Origin: Atherinomorus stipes
Lineage: Eukaryota; Chordata; Actinopteri; Atheriniformes; Atherinidae
Assembly (NCBI GenBank): GCA_023101725.1
Contig: JALJCO010013654.1
Location: 1,488,001-1,552,000, forward strand
DNA length: 64,000 bases
Reading direction: 5' to 3'
Shown here: piece after piece, positions 25,918 to 40,000 of the stretch
Layout: every line of letters starts with the position of its first letter
Position numbering within the stretch: the stretch's first letter is position 1
Made by a program: the position numbers and the translations under genes
Notes under the pieces: model-generated
Seen by the model: the letters and a program-made list of their open reading frames with translations, nothing else
What the model was told of the DNA's origin: nothing
Databases searched by the model: none

Positions 25918-28775
25918 AAGAGAAAAGTGAAAAAAGAAGATTGAACATTTTTTGGGCGATCAAAATAATAATGGATCCTCAAAGGAATGAAAAGACTGAT
26001 CAATAAGGAATAAATGAAACAAATAAAGAGAGAAGAGAGGAAGAATAAGATTAAAAAAACACTGACTAAAAAAAAAAAAAAGACATAGGAGAAGGGAATA
26101 GGAAAAGAGAAGGGTAGGGGAAAAAAAAAATATGGAAAGGAAAAAAAAAGAAAAAAAAAAAGGAGAAAGAAGAGGAGGAGGAAAGAAGAAAAATCAATAC
26201 GGAGGGAGGAGGGGGGGGAGGGGAGATAAGAAATAGGGAAATGTAGGTGGTGAATAATCAGGGCAAGAGAGGGGAGAATCAACCCGCAAAAAAAAAGGCT
26301 GGGGAGAATGTAAAAAATTAAAAAAGAGAAAAAAAAGAAATGGGGGAGGGAAGGAGATAAGAGGGAAAGAAATCAAATTACGGATAGGGAATATTAAAGG
26401 AAGAATTTTAACAAAAAAAAAAAAAACGAAATGAAAAAAATAAAAATCAGTAGTAGCTGGAGAAAAGAGGGGAAAAAAAATAGACGGGAGGAGAGGACAT
26501 GTATTGGAGAAGAAGGAGATATATATTTCTCTCTTCTTATATAAATAAAATATACAATTGAAGTAAGGTAACAATTAGGAGAGATAGAAATGAAGAAAGA
26601 ATAAAATTAAGTAATAATTTATAATAAATAATATAAAAGATTGAGAAAATTAATACATAAGGTATCTAATTATCCCCCTCTTCTTTTCTCTCCTTCATCT
26701 TATAAATACAATAAAAATAAAAAATGAATAAATTAAAATGATAATAAAAAACAATGAGGAAAAATAAGATAATTTTATTATACTTTGATAAATCATTAAA
26801 AAATATTGAAAAATATAAAGTTGATAATAAAAAAGAAAAATTAATAAAATATATAATTTTTAATCTGTCAAAAAAAATAAAAATTGTAAGATTATATATA
26901 AATAATTTATTTAAAATTTTTTTATCAATATGAAGAAATTTAAAAAATATGGAAGTAAAAAATAAATATTATTATAAAATTAAATTTTTAAAAAAATCTA
27001 AAAAAGAAATTTTAAAAAATAAAAGATTTTAATGATTTAAAAAAATATAAAAATCAAGAATCTATAAAAAATATAATAATAATATAAATGAAATATAAAC
27101 TAAAATAAAAGAGGGGGAGAAAGAGAAAAATTCAAAATATTTAAAGTGTAAAAAAAAAAAAATAAATAATTTAATAACTTTAAAATAAAATAAAAAAAAA
27201 ATAATAATTAAAAAAAAACCCGGATAATAAAGAACTAGAATATTAAAAAAAATAACAGAAAAATAAAATATTAATAATAAAAATACTATAAAAAAAGTAA
27301 AAATGAAAAATAATAAAAAATAAACTATAAAAAATCAAAAAAATCCTGAGAATTAACAAATAAAATAAAGAGTATAACGAATATTAGACTATAAATTACT
27401 AAAAATAAAAAAAATACAGGAAAAAAAAAAAAAAAAATAAAACTATAATACGAAATAAAATAATAAAAAAATAAATAATAAAAAGAAATATAAAAACTAA
27501 AAAAAAAAAAAAACAAAAAAAAAAAGAAAAAAAAAAAGGAGGGACATAAAAAATAAAAAAAAATAAAAGGGGAAAAAAAGAAAAAAAGGAAACAAAATTT
27601 TAACTTAAAAAATAAAAAATAAAAAATAAAAAAAAAAAAAAAAAACAAAAAGATAAAAATGAAAAAAAAAAAAAAATAAAAAAATAAAAAAATAAAAAAA
27701 TAAAACAAAAAAAAAAAAAAAAATAAAAAAAAAATAATAAAAAAAAAAAATTAAAAACAATAATTAAAAAATAAAATATGATTAATTTCCACTAATGCAA
27801 CTAACAACTTCTTAGAAAAAGAACGAAAAAGGGATAGATGAACGAGTAGCTAAGCTAAAAAAAATTTAACTAGGATATAATATCAATATATAAATATTAA
27901 TTTATACTAAAATCTAAAATAAAGTAACAAATAATAAAATAAAAAATAACATCAAAAATAAAACAAAACAAAAATAAAAAATAATAAAAATAAAAAAAAA
28001 TAAAAAAAATCAAATTAATAAATAAAAATAAAAACTTAATATCTATCGGACTGCAATTTACAAACTAAAAAATTAAAAAATAAAAATAAATAAAACAAAA
28101 AAACAATGAAAAAAATATATAATACTAATTTTGATTATACATTAAAATAAAAATAATAGACAACGGAATATTACCAAACGGGATTTAAGGATTTATCAGA
28201 ATTCGAAAGGTGTACAAAGGACTCAATAGTCTTTTATATTCTTTATATTTAATAATAAAAAATCAAAATCAAAACCTAAAAAAAATAAAAATAAATTTAA
28301 ATTATTCATCACATAAAATAACTATTCAAAAGTAAAAAAAAAATAAAACAAACAAAAAAAAAAAAAGTATATAATTATAAAAAAATAAATCAAATAATAA
28401 TAATCGAGATAAGGGAAAAAATTAAATATGTCTACATAACAATAAACAAAAAAAAAAATTACAAAAAAAATTATAATTCTTTAATATAAATAAAAAAAAA
28501 ATACATGACTACAAATGGTACGAAAAAATCTCAACAACTAAACTTAAATATTATAATTTGATGTCTAAACCAAAACAAATAAAAAAATTAAAAAAAAATT
28601 TATTTATATTTATATTATCAATTATAAAATAAAATTTTCATTAAATACGAAAAATTAAAATAGAGAAAAAAAATACACATAAAAAACGGCAATACTAAAA
28701 AGGAAAAAACCAACTAAAAAAAACTTTTATATATATAATAAATTAATTAAAATTATAATTTTTAATTGATTAACT

Positions 28776-28806
<31 letters not shown>

Positions 28807-28815
28807 CTTTTTAAA
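25918..28815. repeat. 2.9-kb strand-asymmetric polypurine to A-rich low-complexity tract
   Basis: From about 25918 to 26640 the plus strand is almost entirely A and G, with G-rich patches. From about 26640 to 28770 it becomes mainly A with T, and A far exceeds T on the same strand. It ends in a T-run at about 28777-28806. No periodic unit survives and no gene signal is present; Phe/Leu-rich minus-strand open frames are composition artefacts. It may be a degraded simple-repeat array or poorly resolved consensus. Confidence 0.85.
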
Positions 28816-31800
28816 TACTGGGTGAGTGGATTTTTTCCAAACACTCTACCACTGTATCCCACAGGCGAGGGAAATGTGTGTGCAGTACGTCTCCGAATGA
28901 CATAAGCTGCAGTCATGTCAGTGTGAAGCTGCCTGTCCTGAAAAAAGGCCCAGAGGGAGATGTTGAGATGCTGATGGTGAAGGTAGGGTGGACATGTTTG
29001 ACTGGCTAAAGTGAAACATGCTCTGTGATGGAGAAAGATAGACAGAGATATAACCTGTTAGAAGGTTTATGAGCCTGAGTTTGACCCCAGTACTGAACTG
29101 ATTGCTCGCTGAACTTCATCTCCAGGTCATCCAGTGCACTTTATTTAGTTTAAACAAGCAGAAAGGCCCCAGTTATAACAGCAGACTCAAGAGATTAACA
29201 AGTTGGCCTTTGGGCAGAACTTCTTAAGACTATCATCTAAGCTCTCTAAAAGCTGCACAAGCTCATGTTATGTTATTTCCCTGTGATCCAGATCAAATAT
29301 TTTCCCTTGTTCGTGAGACTGAATCAGAGTCACCAAGTTCAAATCAAATTTCTTAACGTGCCTACATCAAATGAATTTAATTTGCTTACATATATATATA
29401 TATATATATTCATACACATGTATGACTGAAAACCGTGCCCCTAGTTGCATCCTCATATCCTGGATCTATATCAGGACCCAATTCAGGTCAGTTCAATTCA
29501 AAAGATTTTGTCATTCAAAGAGTTGATTAAATGCATAAGAGTATATGAGCAAAAGACTGTACATGCCAACAATGGCATAAAAACTGTACCTGTTGTGAGA
29601 GCAATAATAGAATATCAACCAGAGAGGAAGTTGAGCAATAAGGGAAAAAAATGTAATAAATGAAGAATTGTAAAAAATGAAAATGAAATCATACTACAGT
29701 AGTATAAGTTGCATAACGACAAATAGGATGTGAAGCATCAAAAGAAAAATACTTTATTTATCCCAGAGGGACATTGCAAAAAAGATGTGGTTAAACAAAT
29801 CAAGAGTATATTAACATGAGGTTTGAGTATTGATCATAGCAGTAATAATACCATAGCACTAGTAATAACCGTAACATCACTGTATGTGCATCAGAGGGGA
29901 TCAGTGTGGGGATGGGGGTCTGAGCTCTAGCCAGGTCACTTTGAAATGTGCAATTTTTCCCTGTTAACCTTTTTTTTTACCATTTTGTCTTAACATTTCA
30001 GATGATTGTATGTTGGAAACTCTGACACTGCCGAAGGCTAAGGCTAAGCAGACTGCCTGCTGTTTTCCTCCAGAATCAAGCCTTTTTCTCCTAAGATTGT
30101 CCGAGGATCACCACCAAGACCATCCTCGTCCTGAATATTCTAATCCCAACATCTTGAATTCTGAATCCAGCTGATAGCTCCTGAGCTTTCCTTAAGGAGG
30201 GCTCACTTTTCCCAGACAGACAGAGAAATCTTCTCGAGCATCATGGAAAAAGAAGAAATGTTTGGACAATTAACTCAAAAGGGTTAGATCAGATGAAAAT
30301 GGGGCTGTTTTGTGATGTGGACATGGCTGCCATATGAAAGACTACATGGATATTTTGAAGGGAAAATGAGGTCTGCTGGCGGTCTGCAAGGCCCTCAGCA
30401 GCATCAGGCCTCCTGGCATTGAAATAATTTGGAACAATCAGCTGAAGTGGTCAAAAAAACTTGAAAGCAATATGCTGTCATTTGGCACAAAGGTCTGTGA
30501 TGAAGCTTACAAGTTCAAAAAGGGGAATTATTTTCGTGATATCTGCTGTCATTATCCAGAGTTCAGGCTTTTCATCCTGCAACACTTTGTCATGCTGTCA
30601 AGTTCACCTCTTTCTTATATTCTGTCATCACAACTCTGGTCCAAAGATCGTCTTGACAGCTACTTTTTTGAGTCAAAACAGTGTAAAAAAAAAAAATCAA
30701 ACAGCCTAAAACTAACTTTCCACATCCAGCTCATTCCAAAGTATTTGCCTCTTTCTGTCTCTGCTCGTCCACCACCAGCATCTGATCTTCAGAGGAAGGT
30801 CTTATCCTGTTTTTCATGCATGTATCACCCCTCCACACTCAAAGCTGCATCAAATTCAACTCTTGCACCTCAATAAATATCTTCCATCTTTTCTGCTGAT
30901 CTCTCCTTATTGAACTAATAGTCATGGATATGGATGCTTTGTATCAGTCTGGCAGTCAACAAATTTCCCTCATGGGGTTTACTGAAGTTATTTTGAGTGC
31001 AAACTTTCTCAGCCTCCTCCAATTAGCATCTCACTTGTCATAAATATCTCAATTAAGATTTGCTTCTTTTTTCTGTCCTTTTTGGCAGTATGTATACAGA
31101 GTCAGTCGACTTGATGTTTTCATCAAGTCTGACAGTCACTACTGAGATAGATCAAGTCTGGAATCAGGAGCTGACCTGATAATGATGTAAGATGGTTCAA
31201 GGGGAGATTATCTATTTCTAGTTTCAGTTAAAGTGATGTAAAGATGCAGCATGTACTGCACAAGGGACGAGCATCATTTTACCATTCCCTGTCCTTTCAT
31301 CAGCTTTTTCTCAAGTTTGCGCACATATCATTTGGTGCATGGTGTTCTTCTACTTTCTCCCCCATGTCCATTTCAGCATTAAGCCCTGCAGCAGCCCTTT
31401 TGTGTGACAGAGGGAGTCAAAAATAACAATTCAGTATCATAAGTTCAGCAGATGCATCACACCTTCTCAGAGCACCCAGGTTTATACCAGTGCAGGCTGG
31501 AGGTGTTAGGAAATAAACCATTAGAGCAGTGACATGCAGTCCATTTGACCCCTCCTTGCAGCTTCTTATCCTCAGGTGGCGTGACCCAGTTTACGCCCCT
31601 GGTGCCCCTCTCAGTAACACGCTGTAATTTGTGGTGCTGGGAAATTAGTGGAGCAAGGAGGCCTGGGAGACAGAGCCAATTAGGCAGGGTTCCACCTGTC
31701 CGGTGGGGGCACAGCAAGCCACAGACTCACACCTTAATCTTCATAACAAAAAAACGTGAGCTTTTCAGTTTTTACGAGGGCTTCGCAATCATGTATCATG

Positions 31801-33289
31801 CATGGTGTTTTTCAGCTCGGTATAGGCTTGAGGCAGATGGACAGAGCATCCGGACCGCTGTGTCTCGGGCACCATCTGTTCCACCTGGCCGAAGATCATG
31901 TAATGCGACTGGCTAGAAAGTACAGATCAGGAAAAAAGAAAAGACATGAGACATTTTCAAGGAGGAGACAGTTTCCTCTTATTACATATTTATTTATATT
32001 TTCATATACTTTTTACATATTTATCGGTGAGCATATGTATTTGGAGAAGAGGCAGAGATGGAGGAGGGGCATAGTGAAGGAATGTCACTTTTTTTTTGTA
32101 ACTATTTAATTACAAGGGCGTTACCTTTATTAATTCAGTCAATGATATACACAGTCCCATTAAACAAGCTACAACAAAGATTTCCTAAAATATAGGCTGA
32201 CATATAAAACTATCATTTTAAACACCGTGATGGATATGAATCAGGAGAGATGAGCAACTGCAACTAGATAACCGACAGGCAGAACTGGGAAGGAACTTTC
32301 ATTTTTAAAGGTTGGCATGTATTAAAACACACCAGTGAGATGTACAAGACACACGCATACACAACATACACACAACAGTTTCTACACAGTCATCATGCTT
32401 CAGCTGGACCTTGTGGGGGTTTTTTGTGTGTGTGTTTTTGTTTGTTTATTTTTTTCACTATTTCAGCATCACATCTTTAGAAACAACTACTACAAGTGGG
32501 TCAAAAACTGCAGAAGGAAGATTCTTTAAAAAAAAAAAAACTCAGCATACTGGGTTTCCATGTTAAATGCAATAAAAACATGGTTTGTGACAGGCTCTGC
32601 ATGGTTTTTGGGTCATCATCATCATCTGTGAGAAACCAGGCAAAGCATTAGCATATCCATCCTCTGAGTCCGTGACAGCCTCCGCGGCAAAGTTGCCTAC
32701 TCTCGTGACTATGAAACCCATTCTTCTCGATACACGGTGTAAACAGAATCCCTTGGAGAGTTTTGCCGGCTGGCCAAGAGAGCAGTGCACTGCACACAAG
32801 CTGGTTCGTCCAGAGAGAAACACTGGCAAGCAATACTGGCATCAGCCTCAGGTCAAACAAGCTCCTGCTCTATTCAGTGTGTCACATTTCAATGATCTGG
32901 TCAAATGCTTGAACAGGGTTGGTTGGTACTTAATGACCCACTGTTAATTTACATTAGCAATATGCACTCAATCAAATTCAAAGAAATGATTAAAAGAATA
33001 TCTAAAAGTAGAAAAAGGCAAAGCAAAGAAAATTACGTTAATGGTTCTTTCTGATTGGATGACTATAATAAGGCAGCAAAATAAGAAACAGTTGGGGGGG
33101 GGGGCAAAAAAAATCATAAAAGCAAAAGGAAAAATGTCTTTGGTGTTCTCTAATAAGAAAAAAGATAAATAATAAAAGCCATCAGTTTCTCAGATACCCA
33201 GTCAGTTATTAACATGTTTGAGTTTCCATGAGGAAACCCTTCCTTCTGATAAACATGAGCTCTAAAATGATGTGCGCACTTTAAATGAT
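28816..33289. other. Intergenic between fam91a1 and lratd2, no gene recognised
   Basis: Contains a (TA)n at 29391-29410, a LINE-like 3' tail on the minus strand at about 29744-29785 (CAATGTCCCTCTGGGATAAA), and A-runs at 30685-30696 and 32529-32541. The open frame at 30472-30876 (plus) has no recognisable domain or splice context. The block at 31550-31715 is GC-richer and complex and could be a conserved element. Longer fam91a1 3' UTRs could extend into its upper part. Confidence 0.5.
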
Positions 33290-34073
33290 CTAACATAAAA
33301 AAAAAAAAAAAGACATTTATTCATCCACAGGTTTGGAGAAATCCTGCACAGTGCAAATAATAAATGCCCCCAGTTATTCATTACAAGTGAGTAGGAAAGT
33401 ATTTTCTTACGAGTTGTGCAACAGTATCATGCATTAGATCACTGAACATGAGACAACACGAGGAGGCAGCAGGGTCTGTATCCGAACTGAACCTGGTTAA
33501 GTCCAAAGACTTGGTCCTATGCATATTGTCAATGATTCCTGAAGAAGGTTGTAGTTTGCGGGTCTTATTTGGAACATCTAGGATATCACTTTACACTCTG
33601 CATTGAAGAAAAAAAACCTCCATTTATCGGAGAATGGGTGTGGGGGCGTTAGTGGTAAACAGCGCTTGTTTTTCCAGTAAAATGGTCTTTCAGGTTGAAA
33701 GCTGTTTACCTGCATCACTGTTTTATGAGGTGATAATAGCACCACTCCAACAGATAACACTGCCTTGCTATGAATACAAGGAATCACAGAGAGAAACAGC
33801 AAAAGGGGGTTGGTACTAGTGTTGGGAAGAATTGTTCCTCATACAGTAGATAAATGACAAACAGCTGATGGGGCTCCTCCCATCTTTGGATACTGATGGA
33901 TAAGAGGGTGAGTTTATGGATGAGGTCATATCCCTTGTGAGTGGATATGAAGATGCAGGCTGGATCGTGGTTGAGAATATCCTCAGTGAGACGAGATTCT
34001 GCGAAACAAAAAGACGATGGCCCTTTTCACTGAGACGCCGTTTCCTCGTGATCCGACGATTCCTTATGATGGT
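33290..34073 (-). other. fam91a1 3' UTR (inferred), candidate poly(A) signal at 33316-33321
   Basis: After the TAA stop at 34074-34076, the first convincing AATAAA on the gene strand is at 33316-33321. It is followed by a T-rich run on that strand (plus-strand A-run at about 33298-33312), as expected of a cleavage region. Further AATAAA hexamers near 32130 and 31990 could be used by longer transcripts. Confidence 0.35.
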
Positions 34074-37000
34074 TTATGATGGCTGGTCTTTCTGCAGTGC
34101 TGAGATGTCCAGAGGGGGAGGGGCCCGCCCGCTCCATTCCCTCAGCTGCCCGTCCTTGAAGAGGAGGTTGAGGCAGGGCAGAGGAACGCCGGACTCAGCC
34201 GGAGGCTGACTGAGAGGGTTTGACACGCCGCTGTCCAGGTCGGAGGGCTGCCCGCCGTCCTGCAAACACGGGGTAAAGGTCACAGATCAGAGCGCCAGGC
34301 AGAGAGGACAAATGTGTGACAAGGAGAAATTCCCCTGGGAGGAAAAAGTCGGGAAAAGGTGAAAAAAACTCTGGTGTACGTTTAATTTACATTTTGTGGT
34401 CACCATATAATAACTTGTTCCAACATATCCTGAAGTATGCAGCTAAAAACTACATCAACTTTGCCTCATTTCATCAATTTTTTAACTTTTCTAAATCAAT
34501 CCAGTGAGTAAACTCTACATATAAACAGAATACATTGATTTAGGAGTCCTTTAAACTCTGCATATAATTGAAAATACCAACTAAATTATCGTAGTAGAAG
34601 CAGAGCAGAATGTGATCAGCGTGGTTCCTCTCATCTTTAGTCTGGGGGGGACGGCTTCCATGATATTTCCAAACAGAAGTTAGCGTGTTGATTTCAGATC
34701 TCAGGACGGGTTCCCACTTTGCCTCAGTCCATCTTTAACTAACTCAGGCCCAGAGAGGGCAGTGCTGCCTGAAGGCCTGAGGATCACAGCATTTCAACGC
34801 TGGCTTTCAGTTCTGTCTCTTGTGTGCAAAGATTTCTCTGGATTTTCTGAATCATTTAATATTTTGTACTGCTGGTGATAAAAACCACTAAAGGTTTGCA
34901 TTTTCACTCAGTCTTCAACAGAATGCGAAACCCCTGCTCAAATTAATTTAGAAATGCTCTCTGATGCTACTTTTTAAACCTGTCATGTTACTCATTGGTT
35001 AGCAATTAACCTGAATAATTGTGCAATATTCTATCAGATTTTTTTAAAAGGATAAAAATATATTTGCTGTCTTTCAGATGCAGTCAGTACCTTGTTCTTT
35101 TTCCCCCATTTCAGCTCAGCTCTCATTTGGATGCTGTGCTACTCTTAAATTAATCTGACAGCCTCTGCTCCGTTTTCTCCACCTGTAATTTCAGATCACT
35201 GCTTCAAGCTTTGTCTGTCCATGTGTAGTCTTTTATTTCCCACTACATTATATTTACCTCCAATAAGAGGAACCTTGGGATTATCATGCAATCACAACAT
35301 CTGCAAGAGTTTGATCACTAAGATGCCTTTTAAATAAAGATAAACTGACAGGGTTGGTATAATAGTATAACTAAAGCTGGTTCAACACAAAATGTTCAAA
35401 GAAACAACTTCATTTCTGCTTTGAGTAACTTCAAAACATTATCTTAAATAGAATAGATAAATACTCTAAAGTATGCAACACACTTCTTGGCAAAATGTGA
35501 ATAACTTGTAACTGTTTCAGGCTACCAATTAAAAACTTGTCAAATCTTCTATACAAATGCCTGTTTTTTAGTTTGTACCCAGGTGCTGACATCAAGGTGT
35601 GTTTGATTAGTTGCATCTGTGATGGCTGCTCATCCCATAAATGCACTTTCCTTACAAATGTGGCACTGAAGGAGATAAACAGGCTTTCCAACAGTGCAAG
35701 ATTTATCTCCAAGTAGCATCGTTACCAAAAAGATTCCACGAAACACAAATTTCTTTACTTTGGGCACCACAATGCTTCATATAGTCTTTATCATCATCTT
35801 AAAGCAGGACTTAGTAACTTCAGCTCGGGGCTCCCCCTTCTATACCTGTCTTTCCTCTATTTTGATCCCTGGATTTATTTCTAAGCGTTTACTAAATTGA
35901 TGATGCTATTTTGCTGTGTTGGTAGCAGCACCCCGTCTCCCTCTGCTCAAAGCAAAGTCCTGTCTCTTCTGAAACGGGACGTTTTACCCGCGATTTGTGG
36001 GTAAATATGCCGAGGATTATATTTTTCTCTGGTGTTGGCGGGTAGCAGGTAAGAATACGAACTTTTATTTACTTTTTGCGGACATGACACGTGATTATTG
36101 AGCCTGAAGCAGTGATGCTTCACCCGGCACCCAGGCAGCGCAAGCTACGTGAATCACTCTGGTCCAGCAAAGAGTTGGTTATGAGAGCCAGGAGCCGTGT
36201 TTAGGTGGTGTGAAGCTAAAGAAATGTTTTCTTCGAATTAGCGCAGGTAATCTGGTTAAAATCAGAGCTGGAAGCAGCTCGGTAGATAGGGGACCTGAGT
36301 ACCGTACAGCAGTTTCTGTTGTCGCAAGTTCTGCTCGGGTCGGATCAGGCAAAGTTGCATAGAGCTGCTCGCAGGCCAGAGGCACCGGCGGGAGGGGGGG
36401 GGGGGGGGGGGGGGGCATTGAATCACTCCGTAAACACTTTGTTTAGCCCCACGGGGATTCAGAAAAGCATTTATTGAGTTAAAAAAGTTACTGAGTCCCC
36501 TTTAAGTCTCTTGTTTTCAGCTGTGTTGAATGGAAACATGTCTGATGTATGTGACATTATATCTTTGTCCCACTAAGAACACAAAGGTCATGGAAATGCA
36601 CTCTGTAACATCCCATTTATGAATATTTGCAAGGTTTTCCAACTGGTTCTGTCTGGTGTGATTTCTTTGTCTTTAATATCGACCTTGCATTGTATTTTAT
36701 GGTAATGTTTTCAGTGGCTGTACAGACCACTGGCTGCTAAAACGCTACTTACAGATGGCACATTGTGCATCACGGTCAGGCTAAAAGCCAAAAAAAATCT
36801 ACTCTGAGGAATGTTCTCCATTTTTCAGCAGCAATATATCTGCATCTTTGCTGTCACCATCTAGACTCTCTTTCTGTAGTTTTTCTTTCTATTTGTTTTT
36901 TAATGCATTAAAGGTTGGATATGGAATAACTGTATCGAGCATACTATTGCCACACAGAGATCGTATCTGGCAACCCGCCATGGCGGCCAGTATTGGCTTG

Positions 37001-40000
37001 TAGATGTAAACATAACGCCATTGTCGACCCCATTCAAATTTATTTTATATCTACTTTCAGGCTAAATATATTTTTAAAGGAAATGCTGTACTTTCATTCC
37101 GCACTCCTCCACATGCCTCGTGAAGGTATTATTTAAAAAAAAATATATACAGCTTTTAATAAAAACGTTCCATATTCAGCCTTTAACTGGCTCGTAAATT
37201 TAAAAAAATGAACTGGCGACTTGTATACATCCCATAGAGACAGTGTAAGGCAGTAAATGAGGAAAACAGATCAACATCACAAGCCCCAGACATGCAGACA
37301 TGTGGTCCTCTAAGTTCTTGCATGTTTGGAAAAAAAAATAGTCTAGAGTGTCAGACCATACAAAACACTATACTGTAAATATCTAAACCAAATGTCAGCT
37401 AAATTGAATCATAATAAATATATATATATATATATATTCACACACACACACACACACTGCACTGTAACTACCAATGTTAAATCCAGATAAATTCCTAAAC
37501 AAAAAGTTTGTTTTTTTGGGTGGGTTTTTTTTTTGTTTCGTTTTTTTACTGAATATTATGAAGTTATTTTGGTGAAAGAAACAGCAGAGTGCTCTTACCT
37601 GGAATGACTGAACAAAGCTTAGCACTTTCAGCGATAACTTTCGGCTTGAGTGAAGAAGCTCTTGAAGGCTGAAACAATAACGGCAAAGCTTAAGTTTAGC
37701 ACTCCAACAGCAAACAATGCTCTTCTTGGTGTTTTTCTTTTTAAATAAAAGATATGAAAGGATATTGGCTTGGGGGGAGGTGAGCTTAGGTTTTACCTCT
37801 CATTGCTGCACAGTTTGTGCGAGGCGATCTTTCGACACACTTTTCGATTGAGCTCGGAGCTGAAGAGGGGCATGCCAAAGCACAGTTCAAGAGGGACCCA
37901 CTCATCTTCAGATGAAAGGGCTGAGAGAAAGAGAATGGCAGGGGAGAGGATGAGTGGGACAACATGAGGCACACAGCACTGACAAGGGTGTCCTGGTTTT
38001 AAATCCAGACTGCAGACTTTGCCACATTTCCGCATCCACCGTCTGACCCATTTACACTCTTCCAATTCACAAAAAATCTCATTAAACACGACCTTAAATT
38101 GCTCTTAAAGATACACAACGTAACTTTTAGACCTTAATAATATGCGTTTCTGACTCATTTTGATGGCACACAAACATTGATTATGCGCATTTTCGACCCG
38201 TCACTGCCCAGAGGCGCCCCGGGGCTCAGAAACAGCAAGAAGATACGTAAGATTCCCATCCGGAACGCAACTGTGACGTTGCAGCCGACTATTGGTTGTG
38301 CACCGCGTCACTTACTAGCAAACGGAATCGAATATGAACCAGATATGAACGCCGTGGGTGTTTTGAATGTGCATCATGTCGGATTCGGTAAAGAAACACA
38401 AGGAAACATTACCAGAGGAAGAGAGGAAAAGAAAGAGAGGAAGGGACAGAACAAGCTTCAAGATATGACTGTCTTTCACTGGCTGGACTGAGCTCACAGT
38501 ACAGGTATGATACAAGATAGAAGCTCGTTTAGCCACAGATAGGGGGAACATCACTGAGAAAACTGCTAAAAGTTCCGTTGTGTGTCTTTAAGCAAAATTA
38601 ACATTTACGTACCGTCTGTCTTTCCTTTGCCATCGCCGTTCTCTTCTGTCACAAGCTCAAAAGACTCTGTGCTGCCGTTGGTGTCCAGGCCTCCACCAAG
38701 ATGGGTGTCTCCTTGAAGAGAAGCAATTACATCACCACTGAGGCACATGACAGCTCTTTAGTTTAAAAACACAAAGAGATGTTTTTGCCCTCTTTTTGGC
38801 TGATTCTGGAGATTAGTTAAATCCAAATATTCTACATAGAAATGTCTGCTAAAAGAATTTGTTACATTAAGATTAAAGCTCAGGATAAAGGCTGAGACAG
38901 TTCGATCCACGTCCATTAACAAAGGCTATCACAAAAAGGCGCACAATTATGCAGACAAACAGCATAATGAAACTTGACTGTGAGCAATGTTTATCTAATC
39001 TGCACCATTAGTGCCAATGGCCCTTACAGGCAAGAACATTGCTGCTAATTCAACCATATGTCTTGACTGTCGAATGCTCAAATGAACACACACCCACACA
39101 AAGCTGAAGAAAAATGCTGGCGTTAGCCCCCTCTTACCTCTACACTCAACACTGTCGCTGGCCCTGCGACGGTGCCTGTTGTTGGAGTTGAGCATGGTGA
39201 TGTAACCACACTGGTGCTCCAGATCTACATGCTCCTTAAGCTTCTGAAACGCTTTGTGCACACACATGTTGGAGTAGGAGAACTCTGTGCAGGGAGCAGG
39301 CGACACAAACAGTGAGAATGAGAAGGACCATCTTGAACTCAAGAGAGGCCAAATTCCATAACTTAGGATGGTGAAATAATGCTGTCACCTTCAGCCATAG
39401 CAAATTATAGTTGTATGAATCAGAACGTATTAATTGGGAGGATGAAGTTTACATCCTAATGTAAAGTTACCAAATTATCAACAAAAAGGGCTGCTGACAA
39501 TTTAAATCCATCTTAAGACGAGTAAAATCCCTCAAAGCCACAAATGTCATAAATGCAAATACACAAATGTTAATCATTCCTGTAAATCTTGTACTACTTC
39601 CAAAATAAAGGGAATTTACTTTATTATCTATAATGCAAGTACATATTTATAACCATATATAAAAAGTAGATACAGCAAAGTCATAACAGTTGGAGACAGT
39701 AAGGATCTCTAACTTTTGGAATAAAGAAAAAGCTGCTCTTTTAAATCACAAAGAGCCAGTAGAGGCTGTTTTTCATTTGATCTGGATTCCTGCCAGGTGC
39801 CCCTGACTGGAGCATTTCAGCGCACATCTGACAGGCAGAAGACCCTGGATTAAAATTAGAACATGCTGGAGATGTTATATATTTCATGTGGCTTGGGAAT
39901 GTGGAGAGGCTGGAAAACACTACTGAACACCTGGACAGCAGCCCACAATTTAGCCTGCAGCCACTACAACCAAACCCAAGATTATCAGCAGACACAGCCA

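Larger units (their letters stand above)
34260..37598. other. fam91a1 intron 23 (3.3 kb) with two MITEs
   Basis: GT-AG intron between the exons ending …QSFQ and starting DGGQPSD. The two TTAA-flanked elements and an (AT)n(CA)n microsatellite at about 37417-37458 account for roughly a third. The rest shows no coding signal. Confidence 0.8.

Noticed and set aside
25893..27708. Minus-strand Phe/Leu/Ser-rich open frames that look like membrane proteins
   Set aside because: They follow directly from the A-rich plus strand composition and have no structure beyond that.
30472..30876. 134-codon plus-strand open frame
   Set aside because: It has non-repetitive composition but no recognisable motif, no Kozak support and no splice context; chance length is plausible in 64 kb.
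36179..36418. Polyproline-starting minus-strand frame (79 codons)
   Set aside because: The proline run is a 22-nt G homopolymer inside a MITE; the remainder is element sequence.
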